From Idiomarinaceae bacterium HL-53 (GTDB lineage: Bacteria; Pseudomonadota; Gammaproteobacteria; Enterobacterales; Alteromonadaceae), in assembly GCA_001458075.1 (NCBI GenBank), contig LN899469.1:434001-498000 (forward strand): a stretch of 64,000 nt of DNA, read 5' to 3'. This document shows positions 48,815 through 58,188 of this stretch, piece by piece. Both the position numbers and the translations under genes were made by a program. Within the stretch, counting starts at the first letter, position 1. Each line of letters begins with the position of its first letter. The notes beneath the pieces were generated by a model. It saw only the letters and a program-made list of their open reading frames with translations. It was not told the DNA's origin and ran no database searches.

Positions 48815-49768
48815 CTACACTTTCCATACATCGACAGAAGTTGGGGCTTCTTGAAGTCTTTTCAAGGCGGAATCGAGCGCACTCGACTCTAGTGGATCTA
48901 TCCAATGGAGTGCTGGCCATGAGCGAAGCCAGGTAATTTGGCGTTTTGCCAGTTGCCGAGTAGCAATAATACCTCGCTCTTGCATGGTTTGGGAATCGAA
49001 ATCACCACACAAATATTGCCACATTTGCCGATAGCCAACGCAACGCATAGACGGCATATCTAGATGCAAGTCGCCTCGTGCCATTAGGTTTTTCACCTCA
49101 GCTTCAAAACCCGAAGCCAGCATTTGTTCAAAACGCAATGCAATACGCTCATGTAAAACTTTTCGCTCTGCAGGTGCAACTGCAATTTGCCATGTGGCAT
49201 AGGGCAGCCCGGGTTTTTGTGTCGTCGTTAGCTCAGTTAATGATTGGCCGGTGAGTACATGTACTTCAAGAGCTCTTGTCAGACGCTGTGGGTCATTCGG
49301 GTGTATTCTCTGCGCACTCACCGGATCAAGCGCATGAAGTTCTTTATGGAGCGCTTGCCAACCCTCATTTTCTGCTCTTCGAGAAAGCTCGGCTCGGACT
49401 TCCGCATTGGCTTCAGGTAAGTTCGATAATCCAGCGAGTAAAGCACGGTAATACAGCATCGTACCGCCGACGAGCAGAGGCGTATTACCACGAGCAAAAA
49501 TCTCTTCAATCAAGCGCCTCGCATCGGTGGCGAAATCGGCTGCCGAGTAGCTATCCGCAGGGTCGAGAATATCGATTAAATGATGAGGGTATGAGGCGAG
49601 CTCTTGCGCTGTTGGCTTTGCTGTACCAATATCCATCTGTTTATATATTAAAGCCGAATCGACACTAATAATCTCTGTTGGGAATCGATCATAAATTTCC
49701 ATGGCAAGCGCAGTTTTACCTGCTGCGGTTGGCCCACTAATACAAATCACGCCGCGCTCTAATTGCAT
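48815..49768 (-). CDS. miaA: tRNA dimethylallyltransferase
   Basis: MiaA adds the isopentenyl group to A37 of tRNAs reading UNN codons. The P-loop is [27 protein letters not shown] and the C-terminal [12 protein letters not shown] and [13 protein letters not shown] segments are conserved. I use the ATG at 49,768 (317 aa), preceded by AGGAGG, rather than the ATG at 49,789. It overlaps the end of mutL by 10 bp. Confidence 0.96.
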   Translation of the reverse strand: MQLERGVICISGPTAAGKTALAMEIYDRFPTEIISVDSALIYKQMDIGTAKPTAQELASYPHHLIDILDPADSYSAADFATDARRLIEEIFARGNTPLLVGGTMLYYRALLAGLSNLPEANAEVRAELSRRAENEGWQALHKELHALDPVSAQRIHPNDPQRLTRALEVHVLTGQSLTELTTTQKPGLPYATWQIAVAPAERKVLHERIALRFEQMLASGFEAEVKNLMARGDLHLDMPSMRCVGYRQMWQYLCGDFDSQTMQERGIIATRQLAKRQITWLRSWPALHWIDPLESSALDSALKRLQEAPTSVDVWKV

Positions 49769-51528
49769 GGCCGCAAAACCTCCTGCCATGCAATTAATTT
49801 TATTTCTGGCCGTTCGTCAGACGCTAACTGATTCCACGCGGCTAATAGCGCTTGTGTGTCATCGACATTGGCCTTCTTCTGTTGCGCCAGCCACGTTAAC
49901 ACATCTTCTCTTGCAAGCAATTCTGCATCGGCAGGTTGCTCCTGCAATTGTAGCAAAAGTTGTGGCAGTGTTTGTGAAATTGCTGTTTGTCGAAGGAGTG
50001 CAGGCACAGTGAGTACGGCGGCGCGATTCGCTTGAGTAATACGAACTTCCACTCCCAATAAACTGAGATGTCGACGGTACTCAGACACGCAAGTTGCGAT
50101 ACCTTGAAAATCAAACTGTGTGGGAAGTAACAAAGGCTGACCTGCCAAGCCTGTCTGTAGCTGCTCACGTAATTGTATGAGCGTTGCAGATTGCGTGACA
50201 GCTTGAGTGGCGACAACTCCGAGTTGCTGACCTTTGGCACAGAGCAACGCATCTCCGAAGGAGTAAATCGGTTGCCAATCCTCTTCGCCTTCTCCCCCAA
50301 CTTTCGCTGCACTCTCTGCTGCGAAGGAGCGCATTTGGTTCCAAGTGCTCACTGCTTGTGAGGCTGGTTTAAGTTGGCCAGATGAATATCCTTGCCCACG
50401 CTGCTTCACTTTGCTCGCGTCGCTGGTGAACGGGTTATCTTGCACATACCGGCTTAGATCGGGTGGCTGATATTCATGGCTTGTACGCGCCGCCATTGCC
50501 TCTTGAACTTCTGCGTCACTGGCTTTTAGTAATACCGCTCGCACTGCACTGAGCACGAAGTCATGAACTTGCCTCGCTTGGTGGAATCGAACTTCATGCT
50601 TGGCGGGATGCACGTTTACGTCAACATCCTGTGCCGGGAGCTCTAAATAGAGAACAAATGACGCATGTCTATCTTCGGGTAATGAGTCACCATACGCCTG
50701 CCGCACCGCATGATTCAGAAGTCGATCGCGCATCATACGACCGTTGACAAAGAAATATTGAATGTCTTGCTGGTGTCTGCAGGCTGTGGGAGGCGATATC
50801 CATCCTCGAAGTCGAAGGCTCCCTAATTCAGAATCGAGCTTCACTGCTTCATTCGTGAACCGACTCGTCAGCACTTTACTTATGCGCGCTTCGAATCCGT
50901 TCTCCTGATGGTCGGTTTTACGTTGTTGCGGATAATGCTTCGAAACTTGGCCATTGTGGCTCAACTTAAAACCGATATCCGGACGCGCGAGCGCGATGCG
51001 TTTTACCACCTCATCGATATGCCCGAATTCTGTTTTTTCGGTACGTAAAAACTTCCTGCGCGCTGGGGTATTAAAGAACAGATCTTCGACATCAAGCGTT
51101 GTACCCGTGGGGTGAGACGCGGGCTCGATGGTTACCTGCATATCTCGCCCTTCGCAGAAAGCACGCCAAGCGCTCTCTTGGTCTGCTGTTTTAGACGTTA
51201 AAGACAACCGCGACACCGAGCTAATACTCGCAAGTGCCTCGCCCCGAAAGCCTAAACTCAATATAGCCTCTAAATCGTCTAAACTAGCTATTTTACTCGT
51301 TGCATGTCTGCTTAAAGCCAATTCAAGCTCGTCTTTTGGTATACCTTGCCCATTGTCGCGAATACGAATACGCCGGTGACCGCCGCGCTCAATTTCGATA
51401 TGAATATCGGTAGCACCCGCGTCGATACTGTTTTCAACGAGTTCTTTCACGACCGAAGCTGGCCGCTCAACGACTTCTCCAGCGGCTATTTGGTTGGCCA
51501 ACTGAGTTGGCAATTTAAGTATAGGCAT
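49759..51528 (-). CDS. mutL: DNA mismatch repair protein MutL
   Basis: MutL links mismatch recognition by MutS to downstream nicking and excision. The 589-residue protein has the GHKL ATPase N-terminus ([44 protein letters not shown]) and a C-terminal dimerisation domain after a linker (about residues 340-410). It lacks the DQHA(x)2E(x)4E-type endonuclease motif, as in E. coli-like species with MutH. ATG at 51,528 lies 3 bp after amiB. Confidence 0.97.
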   Translation of the reverse strand: MPILKLPTQLANQIAAGEVVERPASVVKELVENSIDAGATDIHIEIERGGHRRIRIRDNGQGIPKDELELALSRHATSKIASLDDLEAILSLGFRGEALASISSVSRLSLTSKTADQESAWRAFCEGRDMQVTIEPASHPTGTTLDVEDLFFNTPARRKFLRTEKTEFGHIDEVVKRIALARPDIGFKLSHNGQVSKHYPQQRKTDHQENGFEARISKVLTSRFTNEAVKLDSELGSLRLRGWISPPTACRHQQDIQYFFVNGRMMRDRLLNHAVRQAYGDSLPEDRHASFVLYLELPAQDVDVNVHPAKHEVRFHQARQVHDFVLSAVRAVLLKASDAEVQEAMAARTSHEYQPPDLSRYVQDNPFTSDASKVKQRGQGYSSGQLKPASQAVSTWNQMRSFAAESAAKVGGEGEEDWQPIYSFGDALLCAKGQQLGVVATQAVTQSATLIQLREQLQTGLAGQPLLLPTQFDFQGIATCVSEYRRHLSLLGVEVRITQANRAAVLTVPALLRQTAISQTLPQLLLQLQEQPADAELLAREDVLTWLAQQKKANVDDTQALLAAWNQLASDERPEIKLIAWQEVLRPCN

Positions 51529-51531
51529 GCG

Positions 51532-52875
51532 TTACGACGACGTTGGAATTTCAAGTTCTTGTCCGACAAACAAAGTAGTACTTGCCAGTTGATTATGCTG
51601 CATGATTGCTTCTACGGTTGTATTGTAGCGTTGTGCAAGTACCGACAAAGAGTCTCCACGCGCAACCACATGGGTTTGTATGCGCTGATTCGCCAAAATA
51701 GTGCCGTCAATTGGGTAGGCAATGAAGTTTTGCCGAAGCCCTTGGTAGAGCGCTTGCGCCAGGCGCTCTTGGTGATCTCGGCTCACTAGTAATCGTTCTT
51801 TTTGCGGATTTGAAATAAAACCGAGCTCAACCAATACCGATGGGGTTCCAATATTACTCAAAACCGCAAGGCTTGCTCCTTGTGGTTGTTGTCGATGCAG
51901 GTCGGTAACTCGCCCCAAACTCTGCAATAGCGTTTCTGCTGCAAGCATACCGTCCTGAATTGAATCATTTTTGCGCATATCGAGTAGCACACTCGCTAAA
52001 TACTGATCATTACTCTCTTGCTGCAGTGCATCGTCTAACTCGTAAAGCTCTTCCGACAATCTCTCTTTGTTTTCTAATGCACGACCCAGCTCCGTATTAG
52101 CGCGACGTGGTGACAGCGTCCAAATAGACGCTCCTCGCGGCCCTGGAGACGTGAATGCGTCGGCATGAATGGAAACAACGAAATCAGCGCGCGCTTGGCG
52201 AATCAAACGCTGACGTTGTGCTAATGAAATACCGTAATCGCCCGTGCGCGTTAAAATCGCTTGCATGCCCGGATCGGCATTAATGCGATCAGCGAGCATC
52301 TTCGCGACTGCCAATGTCACATGCTTTTCATATTTACCCGTAGGACCTACCGAGCCTGGATCACGCCCACCATGACCCGCATCGACCGCAATCACCACAG
52401 GTCTTAGCTCACTGTGTTCTGCCGTGCGAACCACGCGTTGTACCCGTTCAGGAATCATCGACTGCCCCGGCAAATCTACGACTAATCGGTGTCCACTAAC
52501 GCCTGCCGGCGGTAAGTGAAAGATCACAGGATCAATACTGTCGTTTACGTCGAGCACAATACGTGCAACACCGCTTTCAGGTGGTGAACTTCCACGGACA
52601 CGTTCAAGTAAAATAGAATTAGTCGCTATTTGTTCAAGGTCTAGCTGGTGTGACGTGCCTTGAAAGTCGATGACAATACGGTGCGGCCCGCCGTCATACA
52701 GTGTGAAATAGGTGAAATGAGGCTCGCGCACAAGATCAAAGACCACTCGGGTTTTGTCATCATGAGCCCAAATTCTGACGTCTTCGATGGTGTTGGCCTG
52801 ACTCACAGCCATAGCGCTTGCGAAAAGCGCTACGAATGCGAAAAAAACCTTAAACCTGTGCCCTGCCCGCAACAT
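51532..52875 (-). CDS. amiB: N-acetylmuramoyl-L-alanine amidase AmiB/AmiC type
   Basis: A periplasmic amidase that cleaves peptidoglycan cross-bridges during cell separation. Signal peptide (FFAFVALFASAMAVSQA), an AMIN domain (about 28-140), the zinc Amidase_3 domain (VIAVDAGHGGRDPG, FVVSIHADAF, VLVELGFISNPQKE) and a C-terminal LysM (HVVARGDSLSVLAQRYN). Gene position between tsaE and mutL matches amiB of E. coli. ATG at 52,875. Confidence 0.95.
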   Translation of the reverse strand: MLRAGHRFKVFFAFVALFASAMAVSQANTIEDVRIWAHDDKTRVVFDLVREPHFTYFTLYDGGPHRIVIDFQGTSHQLDLEQIATNSILLERVRGSSPPESGVARIVLDVNDSIDPVIFHLPPAGVSGHRLVVDLPGQSMIPERVQRVVRTAEHSELRPVVIAVDAGHGGRDPGSVGPTGKYEKHVTLAVAKMLADRINADPGMQAILTRTGDYGISLAQRQRLIRQARADFVVSIHADAFTSPGPRGASIWTLSPRRANTELGRALENKERLSEELYELDDALQQESNDQYLASVLLDMRKNDSIQDGMLAAETLLQSLGRVTDLHRQQPQGASLAVLSNIGTPSVLVELGFISNPQKERLLVSRDHQERLAQALYQGLRQNFIAYPIDGTILANQRIQTHVVARGDSLSVLAQRYNTTVEAIMQHNQLASTTLFVGQELEIPTSS

Positions 52876-52886
52876 GTTATCTCTCT

Positions 52887-53360
52887 CTATAACTTACTAA
52901 GTAAGCTTTCCCCAACTTTAGAATAAGCCTCTAATTTTGCTGTTCTTGCAATTTGACCTTCTGCTCCCACCACTGCCTTTAATTCTATTGTTATGTCTGC
53001 AGGAGGGAGTACACCGACACCACGCTCTGGCCACTCGACTAAGCATACTGTATCTGATGCAAAATAATCCCTGATACCCATGAATTCAAGTTCTTCCGGG
53101 TCTGCTAGGCGATATAAGTCGAAATGATAAACACGCCACTTCGGCAGTTCATAGGGTTCGACTAGTGTATAGGTAGGACTTTTAACGGTACCCATGTGCC
53201 CCAGCCCCTGAATTAAACCACGACTCAACGTGGTCTTTCCCATTCCCAAATCTCCGCGCAACGCTATTGTAATAGGATGTTCGATACCGCTCGCAAGCGC
53301 GGCACCGAGTGCAACGGTTGCATTAGCGTCTGCTAGCGGTACTATTTTCATTGCTGCCAT
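52887..53360 (-). CDS. tsaE: tRNA threonylcarbamoyladenosine biosynthesis ATPase TsaE
   Basis: TsaE is the ATPase partner in t6A37 formation with TsaB and TsaD. The 157-residue protein has the P-loop [15 protein letters not shown] and the family segments [18 protein letters not shown] and LVEWPERG. It lies between nnr (14 bp) and amiB (11 bp) in the usual operon. Confidence 0.97.
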   Translation of the reverse strand: MAAMKIVPLADANATVALGAALASGIEHPITIALRGDLGMGKTTLSRGLIQGLGHMGTVKSPTYTLVEPYELPKWRVYHFDLYRLADPEELEFMGIRDYFASDTVCLVEWPERGVGVLPPADITIELKAVVGAEGQIARTAKLEAYSKVGESLLSKL

Positions 53361-53373
53361 GAACTCAATTCAC

Positions 53374-54864
53374 TCAATGCTCTGGATTCACCAAAGAAGC
53401 CAGTTGCTCCATTAAATCTGTCGCTATTATGCCACGAGTTTTCTTCCCTGCGGCATTTTCTGCTGCGAGTGCATGAACCAACACCCCGGCACACGCAACT
53501 TCTTCTTGTTGCAACGATAAGCTCCCTGATTGAGCATACAAGCCGGCAATGATACCCGTGAGAATATCGCCCATACCTGCGGTTGCCATCGCAGGCGTAC
53601 CGTGAGCGCAAACATAAGGTGTTGCACCGGCATTTATTAAAGTTCCTGCACCCTTCAATACAATCGTTCCGCCATATTCGGCATGCAGGTTCTTCGCCGC
53701 GGCCCAACGATCTGCCTGTATTCGAGCTGTGTCGCATGCCAAGAGTCGAGCTGCTTCAGCAGGATGCGGTGTGAGTATCCAATTGTCTCGTTCGACCGGT
53801 AGTTGCGCTAATAAGTTCAGCCCGTCGGCATCGACAATGAGGGGCTTCTCTGTATCAATCGCACGTTGCCACCATTGCTGCGCCCACTCACTCTGCCCCA
53901 GCCCCGGACCAAGAGCGATTACGTCTGCGTGCTCTAGCAAACTCAGTAACGCTGAGTCGTCAACCGAGCCACTGCGCACCATCATCTCAGGTGTAAGCGC
54001 GGCCAACCCTTCCTGGCCAGCGCCGCAAATTACCGACACTTTACCGGCACCTGCTCGCAAGGCCGCAAGTCCGCACATCCCCGCAGCCCCCGCCATTCCT
54101 TGTGCCCCTCCAATCACCAGCACATGGCCACTCTCACCTTTATGTGCAATTTTGTCTCTTGGCCCCAACCATTTCGTGAGTTGTTCTGAATCCAATCGCC
54201 ACGCATCTGCGCCTGTTTGCATCCGAAATTCACGCATAACTCCCAAATCAGCGTATTCAACTTGACCACAATATCTGGCTGCTTCGCCCGTGAACAGCCC
54301 ACGCTTTAATGCAACCATGGTAACGGTATGGTGCGCTCTAACGGCGACTCCTAAAGCGCAACCTTTATCACCATGTAGACCGGTAGGAATGTCTGCTGCG
54401 ATTACTGCGATATCACGTTGATTTAACTCTTCAACAACGTCTCTTATTACCCCAGCAAGCGGCTTGCTAATACCCGTTCCTAAAAGCGCATCTATTACCA
54501 ACTCGGCAGAACTCTCAAACCAATCTTCAAGGCTGTTTATTTCCCCCCCTGTGTTGAGCCACTGTTCACATGCTCGTTGCGCGTGTTCGCTCTTGGGTTC
54601 GCCCGCGGCAAAAACTTGTACCTGATATCCTCGAGCCGCGGCCAAGCTGGCAAATATATAGCCATCACCACCGTTATTGCCCTTGCCGCACAGTACCGCG
54701 ACACGCTCCACCTTCGGGTAATAAGTTGTAAAACAAGTAAATAGAGCAGCGCCAGCGCGTTCCATTAATTCCCATAGACTCACGCCCGCACTCTGAGCCG
54801 CATGCGCTTCATGTTTGCGTACCTGTTCAGGACAATAGAGTTGCTGTGGTATAGTTTTTAGCAT
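53374..54864 (-). CDS. nnr: bifunctional NAD(P)H-hydrate epimerase/dehydratase
   Basis: Nnr repairs hydrated NAD(P)H. The 496-residue protein joins a YjeF_N epimerase domain (about 1-220; CGKGNNGGDGYIFA, IDALLGTGI) to a C-terminal ribokinase-like ADP/ATP-dependent dehydratase domain (about 235-490; GGAQGMAGAAGMCGLAAL, ALGPGLGQ, MATAGMGDILTGIIAGLY). ATG at 54,864. It heads the tsaE-amiB-mutL operon and diverges from queG over only 29 bp. Confidence 0.96.
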   Translation of the reverse strand: MLKTIPQQLYCPEQVRKHEAHAAQSAGVSLWELMERAGAALFTCFTTYYPKVERVAVLCGKGNNGGDGYIFASLAAARGYQVQVFAAGEPKSEHAQRACEQWLNTGGEINSLEDWFESSAELVIDALLGTGISKPLAGVIRDVVEELNQRDIAVIAADIPTGLHGDKGCALGVAVRAHHTVTMVALKRGLFTGEAARYCGQVEYADLGVMREFRMQTGADAWRLDSEQLTKWLGPRDKIAHKGESGHVLVIGGAQGMAGAAGMCGLAALRAGAGKVSVICGAGQEGLAALTPEMMVRSGSVDDSALLSLLEHADVIALGPGLGQSEWAQQWWQRAIDTEKPLIVDADGLNLLAQLPVERDNWILTPHPAEAARLLACDTARIQADRWAAAKNLHAEYGGTIVLKGAGTLINAGATPYVCAHGTPAMATAGMGDILTGIIAGLYAQSGSLSLQQEEVACAGVLVHALAAENAAGKKTRGIIATDLMEQLASLVNPEH

Positions 54865-54893
54865 TCGACTTTTTCAAGATCCTGTGTGAATTC

Positions 54894-56021
54894 ATGTCCG
54901 AGAGTATAGATTACCAGCAGCTTGCTGAAAAAATAAAAGCTTGGGGAGAGGAACTTGGCTTCCAACAAGTTGGTATCGCCGATCTCGACTTAAGCAAGCA
55001 CGAAGCCGCTTTACAAGACTGGCTCGACAAACAATACCACGGTGATATGGATTACATGGAACGCCACGGCATGTTGCGTGCCCGTCCTGCTGAGCTTCAC
55101 CCCGGTAGTCTGAGAGCCATTAGTGTGCGCATGGACTATCTGCCCAAAAACGCAAAATTTGGTTCGGTGCTTCGACAAAAAGATCTCGCTTATGTAAGCC
55201 GATATGCTCTCGGGCGAGATTATCACAAAGTTATGCGCAAACGCTTGAAGCAACTGGGCGACAAAATAAAGGCCTATTGCGAGCACACTGACTTTCGTCC
55301 ATTCGTGGACTCAGCACCCATTTTAGAACGCCCCCTTGCCGAGAAGGCCGGTTTAGGCTGGACAGGCAAACATAGTTTGCTTCTTGATAGCAAAGACGGT
55401 TCATGGTTTTTCCTTGGTGAACTCTTGATAAACCTGCCACTGCCAATCGATAAACCGCAAGCTGAGCAATGCGGGAGCTGTACCGCATGCATGACAATTT
55501 GCCCTACACAAGCCATTGTTGAACCCTATGTTGTCGACGCGCGTAAATGCATTTCCTACCTGACGATAGAGCACCCAGGGGTGATTGACGAAAAGTATCG
55601 TAAAGCGATGGGAAATCGCATTTATGGCTGCGACGACTGTCAGTTAATTTGCCCATGGAATCGATATGCAACGCCCACACCAGAAGCCGATTTCTTGCCC
55701 AGGCATGCCTTACATGCTCCGAAACTACTCGACCTATGGGCTTGGAATGAAGAAACGTTCATGAAGCAAACTGAAGGCTCGCCGATTCGAAGGATTGGAT
55801 TCGAAAAATGGCAGAGAAATCTCGCTATAGCGCTGGGCAATGCTCCGCATGAGTTGGCAATCATCGACGCTCTGGAGGAAAAGCTCGAGCACGTCACTGC
55901 CATGGTCCGCGAACACGTTAGTTGGGCGATCGAACAGCAAAAAGAAAAGCAGGAGCGAACCTCAAGACAAGAACAACGCCTGATTCGCGCTATTGAGAAG
56001 GGGTTACCCAGAGATTTTTAA
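54894..56021 (+). CDS. queG: epoxyqueuosine reductase
   Basis: QueG reduces epoxyqueuosine to queuosine in tRNA, using a cobalamin and two 4Fe-4S clusters. The 375-residue protein has the cluster motifs CGSCTACMTICPT and CGCDDCQLICPWN-like YGCDDCQLICPWN, and the conserved segment GWTGKHSLLL. ATG at 54,894, divergent from nnr as in E. coli. Confidence 0.96.
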   Translation: MSESIDYQQLAEKIKAWGEELGFQQVGIADLDLSKHEAALQDWLDKQYHGDMDYMERHGMLRARPAELHPGSLRAISVRMDYLPKNAKFGSVLRQKDLAYVSRYALGRDYHKVMRKRLKQLGDKIKAYCEHTDFRPFVDSAPILERPLAEKAGLGWTGKHSLLLDSKDGSWFFLGELLINLPLPIDKPQAEQCGSCTACMTICPTQAIVEPYVVDARKCISYLTIEHPGVIDEKYRKAMGNRIYGCDDCQLICPWNRYATPTPEADFLPRHALHAPKLLDLWAWNEETFMKQTEGSPIRRIGFEKWQRNLAIALGNAPHELAIIDALEEKLEHVTAMVREHVSWAIEQQKEKQERTSRQEQRLIRAIEKGLPRDF

Positions 56022-56037
56022 CGAGTCGCTTCATGGT

Positions 56038-56220
56038 TCAAGGTTTAAAAATCCCAATCACTTGGTCTGGTGCGCTGGCTTCAGGTGCCTTTGGCTCTTT
56101 CATTTGATAGTCACACTCGACACAACGGACAATTTCCCGCCCCTTTTCTTCATATAGCATCATTGAATCTTGCGCTTTGCACTCAGGACAGGTTGCGCCT
56201 GCAATAAACCGTTTCTTCAT
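56038..56220 (-). CDS. yheV: YheV-type small zinc-ribbon protein
   Basis: The 60-residue protein has two CxxC pairs (CPECKAQDSMMLYEEKG, then VRCVECDYQM), as in YheV-family putative metal-binding proteins. It ends with an acidic/proline-rich tail and QVIGIFKP. It lies convergent to queG and divergent from yheS; the yheV-yheS neighbourhood is conserved in enterobacteria and marine gammaproteobacteria. Its molecular role is unknown. Confidence 0.85.
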   Translation of the reverse strand: MKKRFIAGATCPECKAQDSMMLYEEKGREIVRCVECDYQMKEPKAPEASAPDQVIGIFKP

Positions 56221-56297
56221 CTCTTTTCCTTACTTTGCATGAATTTTCGCAAAAGACGCAGTATCATGCGCTCCTCACTTTCAACGCAGTGTTCGTT

Positions 56298-58184
56298 ATG
56301 ATCCAAGCCGAAAACTTACAGCTTTTGCGCGGCCACAAAATGCTGCTTCAGAACAGCAAGTTTACCATCTTTCCTGGCCAACGTGTCGGTCTCGTAGGCG
56401 CAAATGGTACTGGGAAATCATCGCTTTTCGCATTAATACGCGGCGAGCTTAGAGAAGATCAGGGGAGCTTACAGGTGCCCTCGCAATGGCGCATTGCAAG
56501 TGTTGCTCAAGAAACACCTGCGCTCGACACGCCAGCACAAGACTACGTGATTGAAGGTGACACGGAATACCTCGCTGTTGCAGAAACACTAGCCAAAGCT
56601 GAAGCCGCTGAAAATGGTGAGCGCATAGCGCAACTTCACGAACGCCTCGACACTATCAGTGGTTATCAAGTGGCAGCGCGCGCGGCAACCTTACTGCACG
56701 GCCTTGGCTTTACCCCTGAGCAAATTCGGCAACCGGTTCGTTCTTTTTCGGGTGGCTGGAGAATGCGTTTAAATCTTGCACAAGCTCTCATTGCGCGCGC
56801 CGACTTATTACTCCTCGATGAGCCAACGAACCACCTCGACTTGGACACCATTGTTTGGTTAGAAAGCTGGCTGAAACAATTCCAAGGCACCGTGATGGTG
56901 ATTTCACACGATCGCGACTTCCTCGACGGCATCGTCACTCATATTTTGCACATTGAGCAGCAGCAAGTATTCAGTTACCAGGGAGATTATACGAGTTTCC
57001 AGCGCCAGCGCTCTGAGCGGATCGCACAACAACGTCAGCAATTCGAAAAGGAACAAGAAAAACGTACGCATTTGCAAAGTTTTGTGGATCGCTTCCGTGC
57101 TAAAGCCAGTAAGGCCAAACAGGCGCAAAGCCGATTAAAAGCACTCGAAAAGCTAACCGCGACGGCACCTCTCGACGCGTCCGTAAACTACGATTTGTCG
57201 TTTCCAGAGCCAAACAAGCTTCCAAATCCTCTCATTCAACTTGAGCATGTTCAGGCAGGTTACGGTAGTGCAATCATTCTAGAGAACATTCAATTTAACC
57301 TCGTTCCCGGTAGTCGCATTGGCCTTCTTGGACGCAACGGTGCGGGGAAATCGACGCTCACGAAGTTACTTGCGGGTGAGCTTACACCGCTCACCGGCAG
57401 TCGTGAAGCGAGCCAAGGGTTAGTGATTGGTTACTTCGCTCAGCATCAGCTTGAAACGCTCGATCCAAAAGCAAGTGCTGCTGTGCACATCCAAAGGCTA
57501 GATGAAAAAGCGAGTGAGCAGGCGATTCGAGATTACCTAGGACGATTTGGCTTTCAAGGGGATCGAGCGTTCGAACCCGTTGCGCCGTTCTCTGGAGGTG
57601 AGAAGGCGCGTCTTGTGTTAGCGCTACTGGTCTATCAAAAGCCAAATCTATTGTTACTAGATGAACCGACGAACCACCTTGATCTTGATATGCGCGAGGC
57701 ACTTGTCACGGCTTTACAAGAATTCGCCGGCGCCATCGTTGTGGTGTCCCATGATCGTCACTTCCTGCGCACTACAGTCGACGAGTACTACTTAGTTCAC
57801 GACCATCAAGTGGTGCAGTTTAAAGGTGATTTGGATGATTACAGCTTATGGTTACAAGAAAATACTGTGAACTTGAAGGGCTCGTCGGAACGCGTTACCA
57901 AACCTTCCGACAACAAAAAAGCACAGCGCCAAGCGGCTGCAGCCGCGCGTGAACAACTCAAGCCCTTGCGCAATGAGCTCAAAAAAATAGAACGGCAAAT
58001 GGAAGTAATTCAAGCCGACTTGAAAGACGTAAACGAATTGCTTAGTGCCCCCGATTTATATCAAACGGCGCCACCTGAAAAGTTAGCCGAATATTTCAAA
58101 CGCCAAAGTGGTTTAGAAGAAGAGTTAGAGCTGTTAGAAGAGCGCTGGCTCGAAGTTGAGGAACAACTCCAAGCCAGCGATTAA
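56298..58184 (+). CDS. yheS: ABC-F family ATPase YheS
   Basis: An ABC-F protein with two soluble ATP-binding cassettes and no membrane helices, thought to act on ribosomes. Walker A motifs: GANGTGKSS and GRNGAGKST; signatures: FSGGWRMRL and FSGGEKARL; Walker B: LLLLDEPTNHLDL in each. A C-terminal coiled-coil arm follows (about residues 540-628). I use the ATG at 56,298 (MIQAENLQLLRGHKML, 628 aa); an in-frame start at 56,235 would add 21 residues with no family support. Confidence 0.94.
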   Translation: MIQAENLQLLRGHKMLLQNSKFTIFPGQRVGLVGANGTGKSSLFALIRGELREDQGSLQVPSQWRIASVAQETPALDTPAQDYVIEGDTEYLAVAETLAKAEAAENGERIAQLHERLDTISGYQVAARAATLLHGLGFTPEQIRQPVRSFSGGWRMRLNLAQALIARADLLLLDEPTNHLDLDTIVWLESWLKQFQGTVMVISHDRDFLDGIVTHILHIEQQQVFSYQGDYTSFQRQRSERIAQQRQQFEKEQEKRTHLQSFVDRFRAKASKAKQAQSRLKALEKLTATAPLDASVNYDLSFPEPNKLPNPLIQLEHVQAGYGSAIILENIQFNLVPGSRIGLLGRNGAGKSTLTKLLAGELTPLTGSREASQGLVIGYFAQHQLETLDPKASAAVHIQRLDEKASEQAIRDYLGRFGFQGDRAFEPVAPFSGGEKARLVLALLVYQKPNLLLLDEPTNHLDLDMREALVTALQEFAGAIVVVSHDRHFLRTTVDEYYLVHDHQVVQFKGDLDDYSLWLQENTVNLKGSSERVTKPSDNKKAQRQAAAAAREQLKPLRNELKKIERQMEVIQADLKDVNELLSAPDLYQTAPPEKLAEYFKRQSGLEEELELLEERWLEVEEQLQASD

Positions 58185-58188
58185 CGGT